Of a stretch of 48,924 nt of DNA, positions 1-6,700 are shown one piece after another; the stretch's first letter is position 1, and the number at the start of each line of letters is the position of its first letter. A program made the translations under genes and the position numbers. Below the pieces are notes generated by a model. It searched no databases and was not told the origin of the DNA. It worked only from the letters and a program-made list of their open reading frames with translations. The stretch is taken from assembly GCA_001897355.1 (NCBI GenBank), contig MKST01000001.1, forward strand, positions 61,133 through 110,056. Reading direction: 5' to 3'. The stretch is from Solirubrobacterales bacterium 67-14 (GTDB lineage Bacteria; Actinomycetota; Thermoleophilia; Solirubrobacterales; 70-9).

Positions 1-1109
1 TCCATCGCTTCCTTCTTGGAGACCAGGTGGCGGTCCGGGTCCGGCGGGACCTCCATGAAGTAGTCCGGGGTGTTGCTGCGGATGGTGAGCAGATCCTGCG
101 CCGTGAAGTTCGGGTTGGTCACGAGGGCCAGCAGCGGCGAGGTGGAACGGCCGCTGTTGGCCGCGTCGTCGTTGATCGGCTTCAGGCAGCCGGTCGCGAT
201 CTGGTTGAAGATCTGGCTGCCCCAGCCGTTGCCCTGGACCAGGTTGTCGTGGTTGCCGAAGACGAAGTAGGACGGCACCTTCAGGCCGGTTGCCTTGAAG
301 GGGCGCTGGGCCCGGTCCATCAGGCCCGGGTACGAGGGCCAGTCGGTGAAGGGATTGACGGTCACCGGGCCGGGGTTCGGCTGATCCGGATCCCAGAAGT
401 AGCCCATGGTCGGGGCGGGCCACAGGTCACGGTCCTGCACGCCGGTGTACTTCGAAGGGTCATTCGCGTTCAGCACGTTCATGCCGGTCGGGCAGAGCGG
501 GTTCTTGCCGACCGCGGCGGAAGGGTCGGTCCCGGTGCCGGGGTTGACCGTCTTGCCCTCGACCAGTTCGAGGTTCCACAGCGCCTCGTTGTACTGGTTG
601 TTGTCGGTGGTGTCGCCGGTGTTCATGACGAAGTCCATCTTCGGCTTCACACCGCCCTTGGCGAGGCTCGGCGGCTTGGTCGAGAAGGCGTTGAACTGGC
701 GGATCATCGCGTCCTCCTCCTGCGGGTTCAGGGCCTCGCCGGGGCGCCAGGCAGAGGTGAAGGCGCCGCCGAGGGGATCGAGGAACTCGACTCGCAGCGG
801 GCTTTCCTCGTCGGCCAGCTGGAAGTCGGTGATCTGGCCGAAGTAGCTGAGCGAGGTCCGGCGCTTCTCGCGGCCGGGGACGGCGGTGCCGAGCGCGACG
901 CCGCCTTCCTCGGAGCCGTCGCGGACCGTGTAGCCCTCACCGGGCCCGGTGGTCAGGAAGTTGAAGCCGGCCGACGAGTCGGGCACGATCCGCTGATTGA
1001 CGGTGCTGACCCCGGTGTTGTCGCCGGTCGCGGCCTGGGCGATCGCGACTCCCATCAAGCCGAGCACGGCGACGAGCGCAGCGGCAACTTTGTTCCTGAA
1101 CCGGTTCAT
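1..1109 (-). CDS. Secreted calcineurin-like metallophosphoesterase (3' end outside window)
   Basis: The frame is open from ATG at 1109 to the left edge, giving the first 369 residues of a longer protein. The start has a clear AAGGAG ribosome site 5 bases upstream. The N-terminus is a Sec signal peptide (MNRFRNKVAAALVAVLGL, then AQA-ATGD). Metallophosphoesterase motifs follow in order: FGQITDFQLADE near residue 92 (Asp-x-Gln where most members have Asp-x-His), NTGDTTDN near 165, and VFGNHDN near 290. The spacing and the FGQITDFQLADEESP block resemble the actinobacterial TIGR03767 (PPA1498-type) family. It should act outside the membrane on a phosphoester; the substrate cannot be told. The next gene upstream is on the same strand 200 bases away, behind a terminator, so this gene probably has its own promoter in 1110-1258. 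Confidence 0.85.
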   Translation of the reverse strand, partial: MNRFRNKVAAALVAVLGLMGVAIAQAATGDNTGVSTVNQRIVPDSSAGFNFLTTGPGEGYTVRDGSEEGGVALGTAVPGREKRRTSLSYFGQITDFQLADEESPLRVEFLDPLGGAFTSAWRPGEALNPQEEDAMIRQFNAFSTKPPSLAKGGVKPKMDFVMNTGDTTDNNQYNEALWNLELVEGKTVNPGTGTDPSAAVGKNPLCPTGMNVLNANDPSKYTGVQDRDLWPAPTMGYFWDPDQPNPGPVTVNPFTDWPSYPGLMDRAQRPFKATGLKVPSYFVFGNHDNLVQGNGWGSQIFNQIATGCLKPINDDAANSGRSTSPLLALVTNPNFTAQDLLTIRSNTPDYFMEVPPDPDRHLVSKKEAM

Positions 1110-1192
1110 GAATTCTCCTTGCGGCCGATTCCCCGAACCGGCCCTTGGCTGACAGCGAGTTGCCGGCGCTAACCCATGCGCCTGCGGGGACG

Positions 1193-1213
1193 ATGGCGAC
1201 ACGTTATCGCCAT
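1193..1213. promoter_or_regulatory. Inverted repeat upstream of the metallophosphoesterase gene
   Basis: ATGGCGA at 1193-1199 and TCGCCAT at 1207-1213 form a perfect 7-base inverted repeat with a 7-base centre, about 85 bases upstream of the metallophosphoesterase start. It could be an operator or a small hairpin in a leader. No known regulator motif is recognised, so the role is a guess. Confidence 0.3.
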
Positions 1214-1258
1214 GTAAAGAAACCGGTCAAAGGCCGACTTGTTGCGGCCGGATGCAGA

Positions 1259-1292
1259 CGAGCCCCGCCCGACGTCAGCCGGGCGGGACTCG
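1259..1292 (-). terminator. Hairpin terminator after the anchor/DUF11-type gene
   Basis: A 13-base-pair GC-rich stem (1259-1271 with 1280-1292, 7-base loop) lies 21 bases past the stop at 1313 of the minus-strand gene. The single non-Watson-Crick position is a G-U pair in the minus-strand transcript but a C-A mismatch in the plus-strand transcript, which favours the minus orientation. There is no clear U tract. Confidence 0.6.
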
Positions 1293-1312
1293 TTGCCGGA
1301 GACGACCGGTTG

Positions 1313-2215
1313 TCAGCGGCGGGCGCCCAGTTTCATGCGGGCCGTGGTGATGCCCAGCCCGTCCGCCGTGCTTCGCGCCTGGGCGTTCCTCAGGGCGCCG
1401 AGCGGCGCCTTCCGCTTCGCCCTCACCGTGAAGGAGAACGAGACGGTTTTTCCGGCGGCGAGCTTCGCTCGCTTGCCGCAAAGCCGACCGGAACGGAAGC
1501 CGGAAGGAACCCGCAGGCAAGTGAGGACGTTATCGGCCGGCGCGTCACCCGTGTTGGTGGTGCGGACGGTCACCTTCACCGTCTTCCCGCGCCGCACCCT
1601 GGCCTTGCCCGGATTCACTCGGACGCCGAGCTTCGCCGAACCGGTCGACGGGTTCGTGCCGGCGATGCCGACCCCGGTCAGGCTGATGTCCCGCGGCAGG
1701 CTTTCGCTGTCGCTGACCACCCGCAGAGTCGCGTTTCGTTCGCCTTCGACGGTCGGCGCGAGGCGGACCTTGATCTGACAGGAGTCGCCTTGGCCCACGA
1801 ACTCGTCGACACAGTTGCCGGCCGAGACGAGGAAGTCGCTGGCGTCCGGGCCGAAGACCCGCATCCTGGTCACTTCATTCGCATGGTTCGGGGCGGCAAC
1901 GTCAAGGCTGACCGGGCTGCCGACGCCGCCGACCGGGGCCTGGCCGGCATCAACCGAACTGGCCGGGGTGAAGACCGGCGTGCCGCAGTCACCCGAGTTG
2001 AGGTCGTAGACGCAGATCTCGTGCGCTTCCGAACGGCCTTGTGCGCCGAGCGGGCTGGCTCCGAAAGCTGCGTCCGAGTTCTCGCGGACAGCCTTGACCC
2101 AGGCCTCGCCGGTCTGGTTGATGCTGAGCGTCGCGTCGCCGGCGCTGTTCGACTTGGCCGTACCGATCTCGACCCCGCCGACCGTGGTGCTGTCGTACAG
2201 GGACCGGGCCGGTTC
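1313..2215 (-). pseudogene. C-terminal part of a secreted anchor-D/DUF11-type protein, 5' end apparently lost
   Basis: The minus-strand frame reads to a stop at 1313 and contains convincing protein for about 300 residues. There is an ASH/HYDIN-like beta domain with the typical insert GQGDSCQIKVRLAPTVEGER and ending ISLTGVG, then a DUF11-like domain (KARVRRGKTVKVTVRTTNTG) ending in a basic tail KLGARR. Such proteins normally begin with a signal peptide. Here the frame can be extended to an ATG at 2281, but the first 22 or so residues (MWTLDFFSFKVSFLAATIRR) are the antisense of a convincing plus-strand coding segment and carry no export signal. I infer that the true 5' part is missing and that the end near 2215 is a breakpoint. 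The alternative is a complete gene that starts at 2281 without a signal. Confidence 0.6.
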
Positions 2216-2231
2216 GGCCAGCCTGCGGATC

Positions 2232-2498
2232 GTGGCTGCCAAGAAGCTCACCTTGAAGCTGAAGAAGTCCAAGGTCCACAAGGGCGGGAAGCAGCGGGTG
2301 AACGTATCCGGGCTCGCCGCCTTCGAACCGGTCCGGATCGTCTACAAGGGCAAGAAGATCGCCGCCCTGAAGGCATCCGCGAAGGGCACCGTCGCCAAGG
2401 CCTTCAAGGTCGGCAAGGCGGTCGGACTCAAGAAGATCAAGGTCTTCGGGGTCACCAAGGATCGCCGCGGCGTCAAGGCCTTCAAGGTCAGGAGGTGA
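2232..2498 (+). pseudogene. C-terminal fragment of a lysine-rich secreted-protein domain
   Basis: From about 2232 (an in-frame GTG) the plus frame encodes roughly 88 residues rich in Lys, Val and Gly, such as KLTLKLKKSKVHKGGKQRV and VRIVYKGKKIAALKA. This is the style of the terminal beta domains in large secreted proteins of this type of genome. The frame stays open upstream to an ATG at 2094, but that part is antisense to the neighbouring gene and looks non-coding. No signal peptide or promoter is visible. The gene ends 11 bases inside the 3' end of convergent pabBC, which is a plausible natural end. I read it as the surviving 3' end of a larger gene. A free-standing small protein starting at GTG 2232 is less likely. 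Confidence 0.5.
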
Positions 2499-4521
2499 TC
2501 TCGGCCGGCAGGTAGCCCCGGAGTGAGTTGACGACGAGAACCTGGCTGGCGGTCCGGAGTTCGCTCAGGCGAACCGGCCGCTCAGCCACGTTCTCGCCGT
2601 CCCGGCCGGCAAGTTCGACGAACCGCTGTCGGCCGACCCCGGGCAGGATGCGGCCGTCCAACGGTGGGGTGGCGAACCCGCCGTCGATCCCGGCCGCGAA
2701 GACGCTGGCCCAGGCCGCCTCCAGGACATAGCCATCGAGGTCGACCAGCAGGGGGACTGCCGGCGCGACGGCGGCCGCGAGCGCGTCGAGCAGGCGACGG
2801 TCCCGCCACTTGTGGGCGCCCAGTCCGCCCGGGACCGTGACCGGGGCGAGGCGCACCGGACCGAGCAGGCCGGCCAGAGGAGAGAAGGTCATCTCGATTC
2901 GCTGGCCGGGGACGAAGTCGATCCGCAACCGCAGGTCGCCTTCCGTGTCGGTTACTTCGGACAGGATCCGATCGGCGAGCTCGCCGGGGAGGGACTGGTC
3001 GTAGAGGGTGGAGACGCTGGCTCGAAGGCGGGCCAGGTGGTCTTCGAGGTTGACCGGACGGCCGTCCGAGACTCCGAGCGTCTCGAAGATGCCCGCCGCT
3101 GGATCCGGGCGCGGCGAAGCGTGAGGGCCGAGGCGCCGGACAGCCGGCGCGTCGGCCGGGTCTGCTGCTTGCGCGGCGGTGGCCCCGATCGCGTCGAGCA
3201 GAGGCTTCGCCTTGGAGGCTGCCTCCTCCGCTTCGGCTTCCGGATCGGAATCGGCGACGATGCCGCCGCCGGCGTCGAGCCAGACCTGCTCGCCACTGAC
3301 CTCGAAGGTCCGGATCGCCACGTTCAGTTCCAGCCCGGCGCAGGGGGAGGCGAAGCCGATCGCCCCGGTGAAGGCCTGCCGCGCATTCGATTCCAGTTCG
3401 GCGATCGTCTCGATCGCCGCCAGCTTCGGCGCCCCGGTGACCGACCCCGGCGGAAAGGTTGCGGCCAGCAGGTCGGCGTCGTCTACCCCCGGCTTCAGTT
3501 CGCCTTCGATCTCGGAAACCAGATGCCAGACGCCCGGGTGTGCCTGCGGCTCGGCCAGCGCGGTGACCTCGACGCTGCCCGAGCGGCAGACCCGGCCGAG
3601 GTCGTTTCGCACGAGGTCGACGATCATCGTGTTCTCTGCCAGGTCTTTGCCCGATCCGGCCAGCTCGGCCCGGGCGGCAACGGCGGCTTCATCGTCTGCC
3701 GGTCGAGGCCGGGTGCCCTTGATCGGGGCGCTGCGGACGCGGTTGCCGCGCCGCTCCAGGAAGAGCTCCGGCGAAAGGCTCGCGATCGCCTGCTGACCGT
3801 CACCCAGGTACGCGGCGCGGTCCGGCTGGAGGGCGCCGGCGGCCTGGCTGAAGAGGTCGACGGGATCCCCCTCCAGGGTCGAGCGCAGCCGCAGCGAGAC
3901 ATTGGCCTGGTAGAGATCCCCGGCGGCGATGCGCCCGCGGCATGCCTGGACCGCTCGGGCGTGGCCCTGCGGCCAGGGGTCGGAGCGCCACGGCCCGGTG
4001 CTGAAACTACGACGGGGAGGCGCGCCGTCGAGCAGCCGTTTTCTCAGCAGTTCCAGCCGTTCCTCGAGGGCCTTCGCACGGGCCTCCGTCCAGAGCGCCT
4101 CGAACCACCACTGGCCGCTGCGGTCGAGGCGCAGCAGATGGTCGTACCAGGCCAGGGAGAACCGCGGGAGGCGCTCCGGCGAAGGGGGCTGGGCAGTCGG
4201 GGTCTCGCCGGGGACGCCGAGCCCGAATCCGAGATAACCGAACCAGCCCCCGCCGACGAAGGGCTCCGGCGAATCGTCGTCGGTCACGACTCGCGGCATC
4301 GAGACGTCACTCTCATTCCCGGCCAGCGCGAAAGGATCTTCGTCCTCTGCGGCCACCCGCACCGGTTCCGATCCGACCAGGGCGCCGCCGTCGGCCCACT
4401 CTCCGATCAGCGCGAAGGGACGCGAATGCCCCCGTACGATTTGAGCCTCGTACCCAGGTCGGACCGACCCTTCGAGGGCGACCCGGAAAGGGCGAACCTT
4501 CTGCTCTTCGTCCTCGGCCAC
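2488..4521 (-). CDS. pabBC: Aminodeoxychorismate synthase component I fused to aminodeoxychorismate lyase
   Basis: A two-domain enzyme for 4-aminobenzoate (folate) synthesis. The first two thirds is the chorismate-binding PabB/TrpE-type domain, with APIKGTRPRP, ENTMIVDLVRNDLGRV, FPPGSVTGAPK, ELNVAIRTF and GGGIVADSDPEAE in order. After a linker comes a fold-type IV PLP domain: GIFETLGV, HLARLRAS, HKWRDRRLLD carrying the likely catalytic Lys, and LEAAWASVFA. It would convert chorismate plus ammonia to aminodeoxychorismate and then to PABA and pyruvate; the glutaminase PabA is not in the window. I place the start at GTG 4521 (677 residues). The same frame extends to an ATG at 4638, but that Ser/Thr/Pro-rich stretch is antisense-like and lies across the vapC 3' end. 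No strong ribosome site is visible, so the start is uncertain. Confidence 0.9.
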   Translation of the reverse strand: MAEDEEQKVRPFRVALEGSVRPGYEAQIVRGHSRPFALIGEWADGGALVGSEPVRVAAEDEDPFALAGNESDVSMPRVVTDDDSPEPFVGGGWFGYLGFGLGVPGETPTAQPPSPERLPRFSLAWYDHLLRLDRSGQWWFEALWTEARAKALEERLELLRKRLLDGAPPRRSFSTGPWRSDPWPQGHARAVQACRGRIAAGDLYQANVSLRLRSTLEGDPVDLFSQAAGALQPDRAAYLGDGQQAIASLSPELFLERRGNRVRSAPIKGTRPRPADDEAAVAARAELAGSGKDLAENTMIVDLVRNDLGRVCRSGSVEVTALAEPQAHPGVWHLVSEIEGELKPGVDDADLLAATFPPGSVTGAPKLAAIETIAELESNARQAFTGAIGFASPCAGLELNVAIRTFEVSGEQVWLDAGGGIVADSDPEAEAEEAASKAKPLLDAIGATAAQAADPADAPAVRRLGPHASPRPDPAAGIFETLGVSDGRPVNLEDHLARLRASVSTLYDQSLPGELADRILSEVTDTEGDLRLRIDFVPGQRIEMTFSPLAGLLGPVRLAPVTVPGGLGAHKWRDRRLLDALAAAVAPAVPLLVDLDGYVLEAAWASVFAAGIDGGFATPPLDGRILPGVGRQRFVELAGRDGENVAERPVRLSELRTASQVLVVNSLRGYLPAEITS

Positions 4522-4552
4522 GAGGCAAACGTAGCGATCTTCGGTTCGATGG

Positions 4553-5005
4553 CTAACGAGCCCCAAGGTATTCGAGGTCGAGCTCGGCGAAGCGATGGAA
4601 GTCGGAGTCGAAGGTAGCGAAGATGGCGTTGTGCTCAATCGCGATTGCGGCGAAGCGCGCGTCCGTGATGTCGCGGCCCGTGACGCTGTGTTCGATCATC
4701 AGTCGACCAAGGATCGAGAGGTGCTGGCTACCCGGAGCAATTTGACGAGCGTTGCGGTTAGAGAGCCAATCGTCTACGACCGAAAGTGAGTTGGCTGGTG
4801 ATAGCGCGTCAGCGAGGACGCGCGGATCGGTCGACAGTCTCAAGAATCCGGCAAGCGACATCCAAGGCAAACCCAAGACATTGGGTTCAGATAAGGCTCC
4901 CCTGAGCCAGCTCTGGGCTTCTTCATGGCGCGGCGACCTTTGATTGACGGAGTGGATGAGGACGTTGACGTCAGGGATTCTCAAGCTGTTCGATCCTTCG
5001 CTCAT
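4553..5005 (-). CDS. vapC: PIN-domain toxin, VapC type
   Basis: A 150-residue PIN-domain protein, probably a Mg-dependent RNase toxin. The N-terminal acidic motif is IPDVNVLIHSV, followed by LAGFLRLSTDPRV in the middle and the late acidic residues DITDARFAA and ATFDSDFHRF. This is the usual length and layout of VapC. It overlaps the vapB 3' end by 35 bases if ATG 5005 is used. A TTG at 4984 would give the more typical start RIPDVNVLIH with a 14-base overlap. Either way the genes should be translated together. The 3' end lies just before pabBC, which may be read from the same transcript. Confidence 0.88.
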   Translation of the reverse strand: MSEGSNSLRIPDVNVLIHSVNQRSPRHEEAQSWLRGALSEPNVLGLPWMSLAGFLRLSTDPRVLADALSPANSLSVVDDWLSNRNARQIAPGSQHLSILGRLMIEHSVTGRDITDARFAAIAIEHNAIFATFDSDFHRFAELDLEYLGAR

Positions 5006-5222
5006 CGTCGAGCATGTCCGCCAGCTGAGCCGCTTTGGTCAGATCCATCAGCGGCTCTCCCATGTCAAAGGACGGCAACTTGACCGGGCGCCCAATAGCG
5101 GAGCCGGTCAGGCCCTTGCGAATCACCTCGTTTACGGCCTGTTTGAAGGGAATCCCCCGCTCATGAGCCAGATCTTTGAGCTGGGCAGCCAGATCGGGAT
5201 CCAATGTCAAGGTAGTTCTCAT
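4971..5222 (-). CDS. vapB: Antitoxin, VapB type
   Basis: An 83-residue protein beginning MRTTLTLDPDLAAQLKDLA, the beta-strand and first helix of a ribbon-helix-helix DNA-binding antitoxin. It continues KQAVNEVIRKGL, and its acidic C-terminal half (MDLTKAAQLADMLDDER) should bind the toxin. I chose ATG 5222 over ATG 5234 because the family normally starts directly with the TTLTL strand and because a -10 element lies 7 bases upstream of 5222. Translation would then be leaderless. It is followed by vapC with overlapping ends. Autoregulation through repeats in the promoter is likely but inferred. Confidence 0.87.
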   Translation of the reverse strand: MRTTLTLDPDLAAQLKDLAHERGIPFKQAVNEVIRKGLTGSAIGRPVKLPSFDMGEPLMDLTKAAQLADMLDDERRIEQLENP

Positions 5223-5229
5223 GGCTAGC

Positions 5230-5260
5230 ATCATAACATCAAACTTTTAAGCATCAAAGC
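5230..5260 (-). promoter_or_regulatory. vapBC promoter with TTTGATG repeats
   Basis: Read on the minus strand, TTTGAT (5253-5258), a 17-base spacer and TATGAT (5230-5235) form a near-consensus promoter whose start point falls at or next to the vapB ATG at 5222. TTTGATG occurs twice (5252-5258 and 5237-5243) with a related AAAGATG just upstream. Such repeats are candidate binding sites for the VapBC complex. The stretch is markedly AT-rich against its surroundings. Confidence 0.6.
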
Positions 5261-5359
5261 ATCTTTGAGTTGTTTCCATGGCCCTGTAAGGGCTCAGCCG
5301 GCAAAGCTCACCCCCACTTGTTCAGCCCGCAAATTGCGATTTCGCGCGCGGATGGCGTC

Positions 5360-5500
5360 CGAGGCTCGTCCTACAGTCATCTTCACCCCGGAATACCGGG
5401 TGGCGTGGAAGCCAGCGAAGTCCGGTTAGATCCCGGCGCTGTCCCGCAACGGTAAAGCCCCTCCCGCGAGGGGATCAGCCCGGTCGCCTGCTCCCCGTCG
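5360..5500 (+). ncRNA. Cobalamin (AdoCbl) riboswitch upstream of nrdB
   Basis: The leader contains the conserved cobalamin-aptamer core: GGAAGCCAGCGAAG (5407-5420), CCCGGCGCTGTCCCGCAAC (5432-5450) leading into GGTAAAGCC, and the late B12-box segment AGCCCGGTCGCCTGC (5477-5491). A small CCGG-AATA-CCGG hairpin lies at the 5' side. It precedes nrdB-nrdA, encoding a B12-independent class I ribonucleotide reductase. This is the arrangement known from Streptomyces nrdABS, where B12 represses the class I enzyme when the B12-dependent class II enzyme can work. Exact ends are estimated. Confidence 0.9.
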
Positions 5501-5507
5501 TTGGCCA

Positions 5508-5586
5508 GTCCTCGGAAGAAGGACGATCCAATCTGCGCGAGACGCGTCGAGCAGGGATCCCTTCCTCCGATGAAACGGAGGAAGTT
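5508..5586 (+). promoter_or_regulatory. Expression platform: hairpin masking the nrdB ribosome site
   Basis: TTCCTCCG (5562-5569) and CGGAGGAA (5576-5583) form a perfect 8-base-pair hairpin with a 6-base loop. Its 3' arm is the ribosome-binding site GGAGGA, 4 bases before the TTG start of nrdB. An upstream CGGAAGAA (5513-5520), set in the loop of a GTCCT/AGGAC hairpin, could pair 7 of 8 positions with 5562-5569 and free the ribosome site. This suggests translational control by alternative pairing. The switching model is inference; the hairpin is seen directly. Confidence 0.7.
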
Positions 5587-6672
5587 TTGAAGAAGACATA
5601 CGAAATCGGATCCCGGACCTTCGTCCTCGATCAGGCCAAGGCCGAGCAGGCTCTGGCCGCCAAGCGGGTGATCGGCGGCCGCGAGACCATGACCTTCAAC
5701 CTGCTTCCGCTCCGCTACGACTGGGCCTATGAGCTGTACCGGACGATGAAGGCGAACCACTGGGAGCCGGAGGACGTGCCGATGCAGAAGGACGTCGAGC
5801 AGTGGCGCGACCCGGATGCCCTGACCGATATCGACCGCTGGATCATCCGCATGGGGATCGGCTACTTCTCGGCCGCCGAGGGCATCGTCGGCGACAACAT
5901 CATCCACGTGGTCCGGGAGCTGGTCACCGCCTCCGAGCTGAAGCTGGTGCTCGGCCGTCACGCCCACGAGGAGAACATCCACGCCGACTCGCTGCTCTAC
6001 ATGATCTCCTCGCTGGGGATCGACCCGCACGAGTGCGAGGCCATGTTCGACGACGTGGCCACGATCAACGCCAAGAACGCCTTCGTGACCAACGTCTCCC
6101 GCGAGCTCCGCCGCGACCTCGACATGACCATCCTCGAGGACCAGCGCCTGCTGGCCAAGAACATCTTCGTCTTCGGCCAATGCATGGAAGGCACCCAGTT
6201 CTACGGGCTGTTCGGGATGATCCTCTCGCTCTACCGGCAAGGCAAGCTGACCGGGATCGGCACCATGTTCCGCTACACGCTGCGGGACGAGTCGAACCAC
6301 ATCGAGCTGTTCCGCAAGCTGCTGCTGGAGCTCTTCCGCGAGAACCCCGAGGTCGCCTCGACCGAGTTCAAGGAGGAGCTGCGCGAGCTGATGCGGGAGG
6401 CGGTCACCCTGGAGAAGAACTTCATCGCCGACTGCCTGCCGGTCAGCGGGATCGGGCTCTCCGAAGAGGAGTTCAGCACCTACATCGACTACATCGCCGA
6501 CCGCCGCCTGGCCGGGCTCGGGCTCGAACCGCTGAACGAGGGGATCGAGAACCCGCTGCCCTGGCTGGCCGAGCTGATGGACGTGCGCAAGGAACAGAAC
6601 TTCTTCGAGGGCCGGGTCACCGAGTACCAGAAGGCTTCATCGCTGGCCGCGGTCAGCGACGACGAGCTTTGA
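5587..6672 (+). CDS. nrdB: Ribonucleotide reductase beta subunit, class Ic-like (no radical tyrosine)
   Basis: A 361-residue R2 protein. The dimetal ligands are in place: Glu98 (SAAEGIV), Glu129 and His132 (EENIHADSL), Glu201 (CMEGTQ), Glu235 and His238 (RDESNH). The residue four after His132, which is the radical Tyr in class Ia/Ib, is Leu136. The first ligand is Glu rather than Asp. Both features and the ligand spacing match the class Ic enzyme of Chlamydia (Glu89, Phe127), which uses a Mn/Fe centre in place of a tyrosyl radical. The start is TTG 5587: the only nearby ATG (5570) opens a 6-codon frame whose TGA overlaps the TTG. nrdA follows 28 bases later. Cobalamin riboswitch control is expected. 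Confidence 0.92.
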   Translation: MKKTYEIGSRTFVLDQAKAEQALAAKRVIGGRETMTFNLLPLRYDWAYELYRTMKANHWEPEDVPMQKDVEQWRDPDALTDIDRWIIRMGIGYFSAAEGIVGDNIIHVVRELVTASELKLVLGRHAHEENIHADSLLYMISSLGIDPHECEAMFDDVATINAKNAFVTNVSRELRRDLDMTILEDQRLLAKNIFVFGQCMEGTQFYGLFGMILSLYRQGKLTGIGTMFRYTLRDESNHIELFRKLLLELFRENPEVASTEFKEELRELMREAVTLEKNFIADCLPVSGIGLSEEEFSTYIDYIADRRLAGLGLEPLNEGIENPLPWLAELMDVRKEQNFFEGRVTEYQKASSLAAVSDDEL

Positions 6673-6700
6673 GAGACGAGAGAGAAGAGAAGGAATACAG

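Noticed and set aside
27-1172. A 381-residue plus-strand frame at the left edge
   Set aside because: The minus strand encodes a metallophosphoesterase with signal peptide, ribosome site and motifs; the plus frame is its shadow.
2812-4617. A 601-residue plus-strand open frame opposite pabBC
   Set aside because: pabBC carries all family motifs on the other strand; the opposite frame is Arg/Gly/Glu-rich without a recognisable domain.
4522-4638. Upstream ATG at 4638 as the pabBC start
   Set aside because: It would add a Ser/Thr/Pro-rich stretch overlapping the vapC end with no similarity to PabB; GTG 4521 fits better, though it lacks a strong ribosome site.
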